From Alcaligenaceae bacterium (GTDB lineage Bacteria; Pseudomonadota; Gammaproteobacteria; Burkholderiales; Burkholderiaceae_B), in assembly GCA_013416395.1 (NCBI GenBank), contig JACCEP010000002.1:124001-188000 (forward strand): a stretch of 64,000 nt of DNA, written 5' to 3'. Made by a program: the position numbers and the translations under genes. This document shows positions 9,676-17,754 of the stretch, piece by piece (position 1 is the first letter of the stretch; each line of letters starts with the position of its first letter). The notes below the pieces were generated by a model. It was not told where the DNA came from, made no database searches, and worked only from the letters and a program-made list of their open reading frames with translations.

Positions 9676-10614
9676 ATGAAACATAACCGGAACGCACTGT
9701 TCGATGCCGTGTTCAAAAACCTGACGCGTACGTTTGCGTTCTTGGTGTTCGTGCTGCTGGGTGCCATTATGGTGTCGCTGGTGTGGGGTAGCCGCCAGTC
9801 GATTGCCGAGTATGGTCTGGCATTTATCTGGACAAATAATTGGGATCCCGTCCAAAATATCTACGGGGCCATGGTACCTATTGCCGGAACCCTGCTTACG
9901 TCGCTGATTGCATTGGCGATTGCGGTGCCGGTGTCGTTCGGTATTGCCATGTTTCTGACCGAGCTGTCTCCCACCTGGCTGCGGCGTCCGCTGGGTACGG
10001 CCATTGAAATGCTGGCGGCCATCCCGTCCATTATTTATGGCATGTGGGGGCTGTTTGTGTTTGTGCCTGTTTTTCAAGAATACGTGCAGCCCCATGTTAT
10101 TGACCTGTTCGAAGGGGTGCCGGTATTGGGCGATATTTTTGCCGGCCCGCCATTTGGTATTGGCGTCTTTACAGCTGGGCTTATTCTTTCGATTATGGTT
10201 ATCCCTTTCATCACGGCCGTCATGCGTGATGTGTTTGAATTGGTCCCCCCCATGCTGAAAGAGTCTGCCTATGGCCTGGGCAGTACAACCTGGGAGGTTG
10301 TCTGGAAGGTGGTGTTGCCTTTTACAAAAACAGGCGTTATTGGCGGCATCATGCTTGGCCTGGGCCGGGCACTGGGCGAAACCATGGCCGTCACCTTTGT
10401 CATTGGTAATGCGTTCAATCTTCCATCGTCGATTTTTTCGCCATCCAACTCAATTGCCTCAGCACTGGCCAACGAGTTCAACGAGGCCGGTGGCATGCAG
10501 AAAAGCGCGCTGCTTGAACTGGGGTTGATCTTGTTCCTGATTACCACGGTTGTATTGGCGTTTTCCAAACTCATGCTGCAGCACCTCGCCAAGGGCGAGG
10601 GTACTTCGCACTAG
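9676..10614 (+). CDS. pstC: Phosphate ABC transporter permease PstC
   Basis: Inner-membrane half of the phosphate channel, paired with PstA. It is 312 aa from the ATG at 9676 ([18 protein letters not shown]); an in-frame ATG at 9646 would add ten residues without family support. About six membrane segments are visible. The ABC-coupling EAA loop reads [22 protein letters not shown], followed by [18 protein letters not shown], a PstC hallmark. pstA follows after 13 bases. Confidence 0.96.
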   Translation: MKHNRNALFDAVFKNLTRTFAFLVFVLLGAIMVSLVWGSRQSIAEYGLAFIWTNNWDPVQNIYGAMVPIAGTLLTSLIALAIAVPVSFGIAMFLTELSPTWLRRPLGTAIEMLAAIPSIIYGMWGLFVFVPVFQEYVQPHVIDLFEGVPVLGDIFAGPPFGIGVFTAGLILSIMVIPFITAVMRDVFELVPPMLKESAYGLGSTTWEVVWKVVLPFTKTGVIGGIMLGLGRALGETMAVTFVIGNAFNLPSSIFSPSNSIASALANEFNEAGGMQKSALLELGLILFLITTVVLAFSKLMLQHLAKGEGTSH

Positions 10615-10627
10615 GCAGGGCCACATC

Positions 10628-11488
10628 ATGTTTTCTTCTAATTCGACGATTGGTCTTGCAAACCCCGTATATCGTCGGCGACGGCGATTCAACCAGATTA
10701 TGCTGGTGCTCTCGGGTGCCACCGTAGTATTCGGCTTGTTCTGGCTAAGCTGGATCATTCTTACCCTGCTGGTAAAAGGTGGCAGCGCACTTTCGCTTAC
10801 CTTGCTTACCCAGTCGACACCTGCGCCAGGTGCCGCCGGTGGCCTGCTCAATGCCATACTGGGCAGTGTCATGATGGCAGCGGTGGCCACGCTGGTCGGC
10901 ACGCCGATTGGTGTGCTGGCGGGTACGTATCTGGCTGAATACGGTAAACGTGGCTGGCTGGCCCCGGCCACGCGTTTTTTAAATGATGTGCTGCTTTCAG
11001 CGCCATCTATTGTTATTGGCCTGTTTATTTACGCGGTATACGTCGCCCAGGTCGGCCATTATTCTGGTTGGGCGGGCTCATTTGCTCTGGCCATACTGGT
11101 TATACCCGTCGTGGTGCGCGCTACCGACAATATGTTGCTGCTGGTGCCAAACAGCCTGCGCGAAGCGGCGGCAGCCCTGGGGTGCCCGCAATGGCGAATA
11201 GTGGTGTTTATCAGTTACCGCGCAGCCCGTTCGGGCATTATGACCGGGGTGTTGTTGGCAGTTGCCCGCATTTCGGGTGAAACCGCACCTTTGCTTTTTA
11301 CCGCGCTGAACAACCAGTTTCTAAGTTTGAACATGAACGCACCTATTGCCAACTTGCCAGTGGTTATTTTTCAGTATGCCGCCAGCCCGTTTGAAGACTG
11401 GAATCGCCTGGCCTGGGCAGGCGCTGTCATGATCACCTTGCTGGTGCTGGGCATTAATATTCTGGCCCGCAGCCTGTTCCGTAAATAA
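10628..11488 (+). CDS. pstA: Phosphate ABC transporter permease PstA
   Basis: Second inner-membrane subunit of the Pst channel, 286 aa from the ATG at 10628. A short basic cytoplasmic start (YRRRRRFNQ) precedes the first membrane segment. The EAA loop reads REAAAALGCPQWRIVVFISY, and RISGETAPLLFTALNNQF is the PstA counterpart of the conserved GET motif. The frame is open upstream into pstC, but the ATG 13 bases after the pstC stop gives normal length. It is followed by pstB after 39 bases. Confidence 0.96.
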   Translation: MFSSNSTIGLANPVYRRRRRFNQIMLVLSGATVVFGLFWLSWIILTLLVKGGSALSLTLLTQSTPAPGAAGGLLNAILGSVMMAAVATLVGTPIGVLAGTYLAEYGKRGWLAPATRFLNDVLLSAPSIVIGLFIYAVYVAQVGHYSGWAGSFALAILVIPVVVRATDNMLLLVPNSLREAAAALGCPQWRIVVFISYRAARSGIMTGVLLAVARISGETAPLLFTALNNQFLSLNMNAPIANLPVVIFQYAASPFEDWNRLAWAGAVMITLLVLGINILARSLFRK

Positions 11489-11527
11489 CTTGAACGCCAG
11501 GCCCTCTGGCCTGGTCGGGAACCATTC

Positions 11528-12304
11528 ATGCATAACCAACCTCCTGCCGAGCGCATCAAGCTGGAAGTCAAAAACCTTAATTTTTACTACGGTAAGTTTC
11601 AGGCCATTAAAGATGTAAACCTGTCTATCCAAGAAAACAAGGTCACTGCTTTTATCGGGCCCTCGGGTTGCGGCAAATCTACACTGCTGCGCACTTTTAA
11701 CCGCATGTTCGAGCTTTACCCGGGTCAGCGGGCTGAAGGCGAAATCAATCTTGATGGCGAAAACCTGCTGTCCTCCAAGATGGATATTTCTTTAATCCGC
11801 GCCAAAGTTGGCATGGTGTTCCAGAAGCCTACGCCGTTTCCCATGAGCATTTACGACAATATTGCGTTCGGGGTGCGTCTTTTTGAGCGGCTTAGCAAGG
11901 GCGAGATGGACGAGCGTGTCGAGTGGGCACTGACCAAGGCAGCGTTATGGAATGAGGTAAAAGACAAGCTCAATCAAAGCGGCAACGGGCTTTCAGGTGG
12001 TCAGCAGCAGCGCCTGTGTATTGCGCGCGGGGTAGCCATCAAGCCTGAGGTACTGCTGCTCGATGAACCGTGTTCGGCACTTGATCCCATTTCTACTGCC
12101 AAAATTGAAGAGCTGATCGCCGAGATCAAGTCTGACTACACGGTGGTTATCGTCACGCACAACATGCAGCAGGCGGCCCGCTGTTCTGACTACACAGCGT
12201 ACATGTATCTGGGCGAACTCATGGAGTTCGGCGAAACCGACCAGATCTTTGTAAAGCCGGCCCGCAAAGAAACCGAAGACTACATCACCGGGCGTTTCGG
12301 CTGA
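11528..12304 (+). CDS. pstB: Phosphate ABC transporter ATP-binding protein
   Basis: Cytoplasmic ATPase of Pst, 258 aa. Walker [11 protein letters not shown]-loop [19 protein letters not shown], signature LSGGQQQR, Walker [14 protein letters not shown], and H-loop [15 protein letters not shown] are all present. It is the last gene of pstSCAB. Unlike many pst operons, phoU does not follow: a terminator overlaps the stop codon and an unrelated toxin-antitoxin pair comes next. Confidence 0.97.
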   Translation: MHNQPPAERIKLEVKNLNFYYGKFQAIKDVNLSIQENKVTAFIGPSGCGKSTLLRTFNRMFELYPGQRAEGEINLDGENLLSSKMDISLIRAKVGMVFQKPTPFPMSIYDNIAFGVRLFERLSKGEMDERVEWALTKAALWNEVKDKLNQSGNGLSGGQQQRLCIARGVAIKPEVLLLDEPCSALDPISTAKIEELIAEIKSDYTVVIVTHNMQQAARCSDYTAYMYLGELMEFGETDQIFVKPARKETEDYITGRFG

Positions 12305-12312
12305 TTTTTTTT
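12284..12312 (+). terminator. Rho-independent terminator of the pst operon
   Basis: ATCACCG (12284-12290) pairs with CGG-(C bulge)-TGAT (12298-12305) around a 7-base loop, and the 3' arm runs into eight T residues (12305-12312). The stem includes the pstB stop codon, so transcription of the pst operon probably ends here. Confidence 0.7.
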
Positions 12313-12557
12313 ATTTATTCTGGGCCGGGTTTTATACAGCGTGAGTTAGCGCGCACTTGCACTGGCTACTGCTCATTACCAGCACAGCAAAATCTTCTGC
12401 GGGGGACGGCATCAGCTTGTGACGCGAAGGCGTAGGCTCAGAGAGCGTGGTCCCGCCTATTGATGCCCAGATCAGGGCGCCAATGGGTGGAACAGATTGG
12501 CTCTATATCACGGTCGTCTACAGTATTAACTCTTTCGTTTGTTTCGATTATTTTGTT

Positions 12558-12563
12558 TATAAT
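12558..12563 (+). promoter_or_regulatory. Candidate -10 box of the HTH/PIN module
   Basis: TATAAT at 12558-12563, 33 bases before the ATG of the HTH gene, matches the -10 consensus exactly. No convincing -35 sits 16-18 bases upstream. The local sequence is more AT-rich than its surroundings. The 12313-12557 stretch holds no other recognisable gene. Confidence 0.4.
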
Positions 12564-12596
12564 GGGCGCGTACTTTCTGACTCATCGGAGTCTTCC

Positions 12597-13064
12597 ATGT
12601 CAAACACGCCGCTGTTCAAAATGACCCTTCCAGTCGAGTGCGAGAGGAAAGCGGCTGTACAAGGCCAGCGCGCCTTGGCGGCTTATCTTGCCACTAAGTT
12701 CGAGACCCAGAGCATCCAGATTTTCGACGATCAGAATCGGGCACACCAAGTCGAGTTACCGACATCGGCATTGCGTCTGCTCGTCGATGTTCTGGCCGAG
12801 TTGGCGGATGGCAACGCCGTTCAAGTCGTCCCCATACATGCCGAGCTGACCACCCAGGAAGCGGCTGACCTTCTTAACGTCTCGCGACCGCACTTAGTTA
12901 AACTTCTTGAAGACGGTTTGCTACCGTTTCATAAGACGGGCAAGCACCGCCGCGTACGGTTTGCCGATCTGATACAGTTCAAGACTGAACGTGAACGTGT
13001 CAGCGGCCAAGCTATGGAAGAACTGGCGAAGCAGGCTCAGGAGCTGGCCCTGGGGTACGAGTGA
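12597..13064 (+). CDS. Excisionase-type HTH protein, likely antitoxin of a PIN toxin
   Basis: DNA-binding protein, 155 aa from the ATG at 12597 (CGGAG at 12586-12590 upstream). The C-terminal half carries a MerR/excisionase-type winged helix: LTTQEAADLLNVSRPHLVKL then GLLPFHKTGKHRRVRFADLI, roughly residues 82-125. The N-terminal 75 residues resemble no domain I can name. Its stop overlaps the GTG of the PIN gene by 4 bases (GTGA), so the two are translationally coupled, as in type II toxin-antitoxin loci where the antitoxin comes first and represses its own promoter. The antitoxin role is inferred from this arrangement. Confidence 0.75.
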   Translation: MSNTPLFKMTLPVECERKAAVQGQRALAAYLATKFETQSIQIFDDQNRAHQVELPTSALRLLVDVLAELADGNAVQVVPIHAELTTQEAADLLNVSRPHLVKLLEDGLLPFHKTGKHRRVRFADLIQFKTERERVSGQAMEELAKQAQELALGYE

Positions 13065-13636
13065 GGCATTCATCATTTACTGCCGTCTACGATGCTTGCG
13101 TCCTGTATCCCGCACCGCTGCGGGATTTTTTGATGTGGCTGGCGCTCTCAGGGCGGTTTCGTGCGCGCTGGAGTGCGCAGATTCACAATGAATGGAAACG
13201 CAATCTTTTGCTAAAGCGCAGCGATCTTAAGCCTGAGCAACTGGACCGCACATCGGCATTGATGGATCATGCTATCCCAGACGCCTTGGTCACTGGTCAC
13301 GAGCCCCTCATCGCCGGGCTGATGCTGCCCGATCCTGAGGATCGGCATGTCTTGGCCGCTGCTATTCGTTGCAGTGCCAGCGTCATCGTAACTTTCAACC
13401 AAAAAGATTTCCCGAACACCGCGCTGGCTCCGTTCGGCATCGAAGCGCAGCACCCGGATGAGTTCATAGAGAACCTATTCGATTTGGATCAGGCTGCGGT
13501 TATCTCAGCCGCCCAGCGCCATCGTGCCCAACTCAAGAACCCCACGATAAATATCGATCGCTACCTGGATGTACTGCTGCGCCAGGGGCTGGTTCAGACT
13601 GTCAAGGTACTGAGCCCCTATCAGTCTATTCTTTGA
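13061..13636 (+). CDS. PIN-domain protein, likely ribonuclease toxin
   Basis: Predicted Mg-dependent RNase of the PIN/VapC superfamily, 191 aa, starting at GTG 13061 inside the upstream stop. Acidic active-site candidates appear in the usual order: Asp in VYDACVLYP (residue 10), Glu in QIHNEWKRN, Asp in LPDPEDRHVLAAA, and Asp in VTFNQKDFP. The last third (after about residue 130) extends beyond a minimal VapC, so it belongs to a longer PIN subfamily. It pairs with the HTH gene as a probable toxin-antitoxin module. Toxicity and target RNA cannot be read from sequence. A hairpin without a T-tract (GCAGC arm at 13665, GCTGC arm at 13687) lies beyond the stop. Confidence 0.78.
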   Translation: MRHSSFTAVYDACVLYPAPLRDFLMWLALSGRFRARWSAQIHNEWKRNLLLKRSDLKPEQLDRTSALMDHAIPDALVTGHEPLIAGLMLPDPEDRHVLAAAIRCSASVIVTFNQKDFPNTALAPFGIEAQHPDEFIENLFDLDQAAVISAAQRHRAQLKNPTINIDRYLDVLLRQGLVQTVKVLSPYQSIL

Positions 13637-13762
13637 CGAGTAGTGTGCTACGGGAAAACAAGAGGCAGCTTCAGATTACTCTGAGGGCTGCGACGACGCG
13701 AAGCGTCAATTAAGGCTGGCTTAGCGACGTTTCCAGATTGAAGTAGATGCCGCGGGGTAAAC

Positions 13763-13785
13763 CGGCCATGCATTGCACATGGCCG
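13763..13785 (-). terminator. Stem-loop after the FbpA-like gene
   Basis: CGGCCATG (13763-13770) and CATGGCCG (13778-13785) make an 8-bp stem with a 7-base loop, starting 7 bases past the stop of the minus-strand binding-protein gene. The downstream T content is weak, so termination efficiency is uncertain. Confidence 0.45.
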
Positions 13786-13791
13786 TCTAAC

Positions 13792-14796
13792 TTACTTGCC
13801 GGCTTTGTCTTGTGCTTTTTTCCAGGCGCCAATAATGCTTTCATAGGCGGCGGCGGCTTTCATGGGGTCGGTGGCCTCGATTTTGATGTCTTTCAGGTTG
13901 GGCAACTCTGTGAGCGAAGCCACGTCGATGTCCGAGCGGCTTGGCCGACGGAAATTGTCGGTAAGTTCAGCCTCCTGAACATCTTTGGACAGCAGTACGT
14001 CATAAAGCTGCTCAGCGGCCTTGTCGCCATTTTTGGGGTTTTTGATAATGGCCACGGCTTCGGGCGCAACAAATGCGCCTTCTTCTGGGTAGACGATTTT
14101 TATTTCTTTCTGGCCGCCGGCTATATAAGCATAAGCGGCATATTCCATGGTAATGCCAACTGCATACTCACCGTTGGCCACGCTTTTGTAGATTTGCGCG
14201 GAGCTACGAGAAATATCGGCGTTGGCGACCAGCTTGTCGAAGCCGTCCTGGCCGAACAGCTGATACAGCCCGTACATCTGGTCGTAGGTGCTGCCTGACG
14301 TGCCGGGGTCACCGACGATGAGCTTGCCTTTCCATTTGGGGTCAAACAGATCAGCCCACCGTGTGGGTGCGGCCATGCCCTTGAGTTGCTTGTCGTTGAC
14401 CATGATGACCATGACGTGCACGTTGCTGCCTGCCCAGAGATTGTCTGGACCGATAAAGCGCGGGTCCAGTCCCTTGGTTTCGGCGGACTGATAGGGCTGG
14501 AAATTCTGTTTATAGGCTGCCATGGTGCCGAAACCGGCACCCCAGACTACGTCGCCCAGCGGGTTGGCGGCTTCGGCTTCGATGCGTTTCATGAGCGCAC
14601 CCGTGCCGGACGTAACCTGCTGTATGTTCAGATCAGGTGCTTTTTTACGAGCAATGTCTAGCGCGGTTTCGATGGTCTGGACATTGTTCGAGGTGTAGAC
14701 GATGGCGTCGGCGGCGACGGCAGACGTTCCGGCGAGTAGCGCGGCGCTGCCAAGTGTGGCGGCAATGCAGTGCCTGAGATAACGTGGGTTGAACAT
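13792..14796 (-). CDS. ABC transporter periplasmic substrate-binding protein (FbpA/AfuA-type)
   Basis: Periplasmic receptor, 334 aa, with a signal peptide ending ...LAGTSAVA (about residue 28). It belongs to the iron(III)/spermidine/phosphonate-like binding-protein group: VYTSNNVQ at the mature start, SGTGALMKRIEAEAANPLGDV, then GDPGTSGSTYDQMYGLYQL, and IVYPEEGAFVAPEAVAIIKN. The double tyrosine characteristic of ferric FbpA is not obvious, so a non-iron ligand (organophosphate, phosphonate or polyamine) is possible. It is first in a minus-strand operon order only if transcribed separately: the permease and ATPase genes lie upstream on the same strand, 25 bases from the permease stop. Substrate unknown. 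Confidence 0.85.
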   Translation of the reverse strand: MFNPRYLRHCIAATLGSAALLAGTSAVAADAIVYTSNNVQTIETALDIARKKAPDLNIQQVTSGTGALMKRIEAEAANPLGDVVWGAGFGTMAAYKQNFQPYQSAETKGLDPRFIGPDNLWAGSNVHVMVIMVNDKQLKGMAAPTRWADLFDPKWKGKLIVGDPGTSGSTYDQMYGLYQLFGQDGFDKLVANADISRSSAQIYKSVANGEYAVGITMEYAAYAYIAGGQKEIKIVYPEEGAFVAPEAVAIIKNPKNGDKAAEQLYDVLLSKDVQEAELTDNFRRPSRSDIDVASLTELPNLKDIKIEATDPMKAAAAYESIIGAWKKAQDKAGK

Positions 14797-14821
14797 GGTG
14801 CCCCTCCTGGAGTTATTAGAA

Positions 14822-16483
14822 TCAACGGCTTGAGAATAGGTCGAGCTTGAGAAAACGCACGGCCAGGTAAATGGGAACGATGATGACGATCATCAAAATT
14901 ACGCCATAGGCGGATGCCCGGGCAAGAAACCCTGCGTCAATCTGACGGAACATCTGTATGGGCATGGTTTCCATGCCGCCGTAATACAGCACAATGGTGG
15001 CGGACAGTTCGGCCAGCGACGTCACCCACATGAGAATGGCTGCACCAAATATGGCAGGCTTCATCACTGGCAATACTACTTTGAAAAAGCTGGCGATGGG
15101 CGAGACACCAAGATTGATGGACGCCTCTTCGATGGAGTCGGGAATGCTGTACAGCGATGCGGAGGCCGAGCGTATAGAAAACGGCACCTTGCGCACGAAT
15201 AAGGCCGAAGCCATGATGACCCACGTACCAGTAAGAATAATGGCCCCGCTGTTGTAGGTATGGATTAGCGCAATGCCCAGTACTGTGCCGGATATAGCCA
15301 GTGGCAGCATCACCACGTAATCAAGAATGGTGACAGACCAAATGCGTTTCTTGACAATCAGGTAGCTGGCGAGGGTGGCAAAACAGGTGCCGGCAATCGC
15401 CGCCACACTAGCCAGCATCAGTGAATTGAGTATGGGCTCTGGCGCAGTACGCACTGCGCGTTCCATGTTTTCGAACGTCCACGTGCCGTATTTCATGACG
15501 GGGCCGCGCGCTTTGGTAAAGGCGCCAATGACCACGATGACGGCAGGTATCATGGAAAACGCAACAAACAGGGTGGCCCATGCTGTCAGCAACACCGCCG
15601 TCAGGCCGCGTGCGCGCACGGCCAGGGGAGCGCGCCCTTGTGACATCTGATAGGTTTTTCTTTCTACCACACGCTTTTGTACAAAGAGTACAAACCCGAC
15701 CAGCACCACAGACACCACGGCCAGCACGCTTTGCATAATGGGGTTGCCGCCCATCTCTGACAGAAACGTGGTGTAGGTGAGCGACGACAGCACGTCGACC
15801 CGCCCGCCCAGAATCATGGGGATGGAAAAGTTGTCGACGGCCAGTGTGAAGACAATCATGGCGTTGATGAGCAGGGCCGGGGCCAGAACCGGTAGTGTTA
15901 CGGTCAGGGTGCGGCGCAGATCGCTTGCACCCAGGTTGACCGCCGCTTCTTCGATGGCGCCGTCTATGGCCTTGAGCGCGGCCAGCATGCCGATGTAGAC
16001 ATAGGTGTAATCATTCAGAATGAGCGCGAAGGTCATGCCGAACCAGCCGTAAAACGACGGCAGGTCTATGCCTATGCTTTCGAGTGCCAGGCGGACAATG
16101 CCGTTGTTGCCCAGCAGCATGAGCCAGGCCTGCGACACAACGATGTCGGGCAAAATAATGGTGGCCAGCGGCAGGAGCGCCACGATGCTCTTGCCGGGGA
16201 AGTCGAAACGCGCCACGATATACGCGAGTGGGGCGCCCAGTAATACTGCACCCGTTGTCGACACGGCACCCAGAATTACGGTGTTGGTGAAAGCCTGCAC
16301 ATAGCGCGGGTTACCGAAAAAACTCCGGAACCCGGCAAGACTGAGCTTTCCGGTTTGCGGATCAATGCCGCTTTGATAAAAGAGTGATGCCAGCGGCCAG
16401 ATAACCAGCGCAATAAGCGCGGCCAGACAAAACAAAGACGGTATCAGCCATGGAGAGCGCAGGCGTTGCAGGTTCAGATTCAT
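14822..16483 (-). CDS. ABC transporter permease with two fused membrane modules (FbpB-type)
   Basis: Inner-membrane subunit, 553 aa, containing two copies of the BPD_transp_1 module, so one polypeptide supplies both halves of the channel. Two EAA loops are visible: EEAAVNLGASDLRRTLTVTLP in the first half and EEASINLGVSPIASFFKVVLP in the second. About twelve hydrophobic segments are present. This layout is typical of ferric/phosphonate-type importers. The ATPase gene ends 10 bases upstream on the same strand, so the two are co-transcribed. Confidence 0.93.
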   Translation of the reverse strand: MNLNLQRLRSPWLIPSLFCLAALIALVIWPLASLFYQSGIDPQTGKLSLAGFRSFFGNPRYVQAFTNTVILGAVSTTGAVLLGAPLAYIVARFDFPGKSIVALLPLATIILPDIVVSQAWLMLLGNNGIVRLALESIGIDLPSFYGWFGMTFALILNDYTYVYIGMLAALKAIDGAIEEAAVNLGASDLRRTLTVTLPVLAPALLINAMIVFTLAVDNFSIPMILGGRVDVLSSLTYTTFLSEMGGNPIMQSVLAVVSVVLVGFVLFVQKRVVERKTYQMSQGRAPLAVRARGLTAVLLTAWATLFVAFSMIPAVIVVIGAFTKARGPVMKYGTWTFENMERAVRTAPEPILNSLMLASVAAIAGTCFATLASYLIVKKRIWSVTILDYVVMLPLAISGTVLGIALIHTYNSGAIILTGTWVIMASALFVRKVPFSIRSASASLYSIPDSIEEASINLGVSPIASFFKVVLPVMKPAIFGAAILMWVTSLAELSATIVLYYGGMETMPIQMFRQIDAGFLARASAYGVILMIVIIVPIYLAVRFLKLDLFSSR

Positions 16484-16493
16484 GATGATTGTG

Positions 16494-17546
16494 TCAGGCG
16501 CGAACCAGGCGGCATTCAGGGCTGAAACTCAAGAATACGGCCGTTCCGGGGGCATAAGCCGCATCGTTGGCAGCGGGCACATCGACGTTGAGCGTAGCGC
16601 CGTCCGACAGGCGCAGGGCGTAAGTGGCCTTGAAGCCGAGGTAGCGCCGGTAGAGAACCTGGGCCGAGATACGGCCTGGGGCAGCGCCATCTGGGTGCAT
16701 GGTGATGTGTTCCGGGCGCGCTGCCAGTTGCCAATCGGCACCCGAGACCAGGCCAGGCACGTGGATATGGCCGCCAGCAACGCTGACCCGCATGCTGTCG
16801 GCTTGCGTTGCGAGGCCCTGCACGGTGATGAGGTTGGCGGCGCCGATGAAGTCTGCCGCGTAGGACGTGGCAGGGCGAGCATAAAGCCCTTCGGGCGTAT
16901 CAAGCTGATCTATTCTGCCCTGGCGCAGCAACGCGATTCTGTCGGACATGGACAGGGCTTCTTCTTGATCGTGCGTAACAAAAATGGCGGTGATCTTGGA
17001 TTCTTGCTGCAGCTGGCGAATGACATCGCGCATCTGTATGCGCAGCTTGGCGTCAAGGTTGGACAGCGGCTCGTCCATCAGGAGCACACGCGGCTCGATG
17101 ACAAGTGCTCGCGCAAGAGCTACCCGCTGGCGTTGGCCGCCAGACAGCTCGCCCGGATAGCGTTTGGGCAGGTGTCCCAACCCTACGCGCTCCAGTATTT
17201 GACCTACCTTGTCGGCGATCTGGCGTGAAGAAAACTTACGCACTCTCAGGCCGTAGGCAACGTTGTCAAACACAGTTTTATCAGGGAAAAGCGCATAGTC
17301 CTGAAATACCATGCCTGTTTCGCGCTTGTGTGCCGGCATGTAGGTGATGTCTTGTTCATCGAGCAGCAGGCGGCCCTCGTCGGGAACAATAAAGCCCGCG
17401 ATCATGCGCAGCAGGGTGGTCTTGCCGCATCCGCTAGGCCCAAGCAGCGTAAAGAATTCGCCATGCCTGACTTGCAGGGACAGCTTATCGATGATGGTGA
17501 CGTCCCCGTAGCGTTTAGTGACGCCTTCTATTGTAATTTCGGCCAT
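16494..17546 (-). CDS. ABC transporter ATP-binding protein (FbpC/PotA-type)
   Basis: Cytoplasmic ATPase for the adjacent permease. The frame is open far upstream, but the ATG at 17546 (MAEITIEGVTKRYGDVTII) gives the normal 350 aa. Walker A GPSGCGKTTLL, Q-loop VFQDYALFPDKTVFDNVAYG, signature [15 protein letters not shown], Walker B VLLMDEPLSNLD, and H-loop FVTHDQEEALSMSD are present; a TOBE-like regulatory domain fills about the last 110 residues. It is the first gene of the minus-strand importer. A 17-base palindrome lies 27 bases upstream of the start. Confidence 0.93.
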   Translation of the reverse strand: MAEITIEGVTKRYGDVTIIDKLSLQVRHGEFFTLLGPSGCGKTTLLRMIAGFIVPDEGRLLLDEQDITYMPAHKRETGMVFQDYALFPDKTVFDNVAYGLRVRKFSSRQIADKVGQILERVGLGHLPKRYPGELSGGQRQRVALARALVIEPRVLLMDEPLSNLDAKLRIQMRDVIRQLQQESKITAIFVTHDQEEALSMSDRIALLRQGRIDQLDTPEGLYARPATSYAADFIGAANLITVQGLATQADSMRVSVAGGHIHVPGLVSGADWQLAARPEHITMHPDGAAPGRISAQVLYRRYLGFKATYALRLSDGATLNVDVPAANDAAYAPGTAVFLSFSPECRLVRA

Positions 17547-17572
17547 GAGTGTGATGAGTGTAAGCAGATATA

Positions 17573-17589
17573 AGGTATGCAGCATACCT
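17573..17589. promoter_or_regulatory. Perfect 17-base palindrome between divergent ABC importers
   Basis: AGGTATGC-A-GCATACCT is a perfect inverted repeat with 8-base arms about one central base. It lies 27 bases from the ATPase start (minus) and about 165 bases from the binding-protein start (plus). The size and symmetry suit a dimeric repressor such as a GntR-type regulator, but no regulator gene is adjacent. Confidence 0.6.
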
Positions 17590-17651
17590 GATAGTAGAAA
17601 TGCAGGAGATAAAGGGTTCTCATGGAGCGCTGCAGGCAGGGTAAATAGAGA

Positions 17652-17680
17652 TTGACAGAAGTTGAGCGCGGGCGCACATT
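17652..17680 (+). promoter_or_regulatory. Candidate sigma-70 promoter of liv-type importer 1
   Basis: A consensus -35 TTGACA (17652-17657) is followed after 17 bases by a weak -10, CACATT (17675-17680). It would give a leader of about 70 bases before the ATG at 17755. Confidence 0.35.
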
Positions 17681-17754
17681 TGAAACAAGGGATCGCAAAC
17701 CAAGAGGTCGGCATGGAACCACCATGCGCTACGGCCTTGTTGAGGAGGCGTCCC

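Noticed and set aside
13792-17546. Calling the importer iron-specific (fbpABC)
   Set aside because: The layout fits, but the receptor does not show the twin-tyrosine iron site clearly and no Fur box was found, so the substrate was left open.
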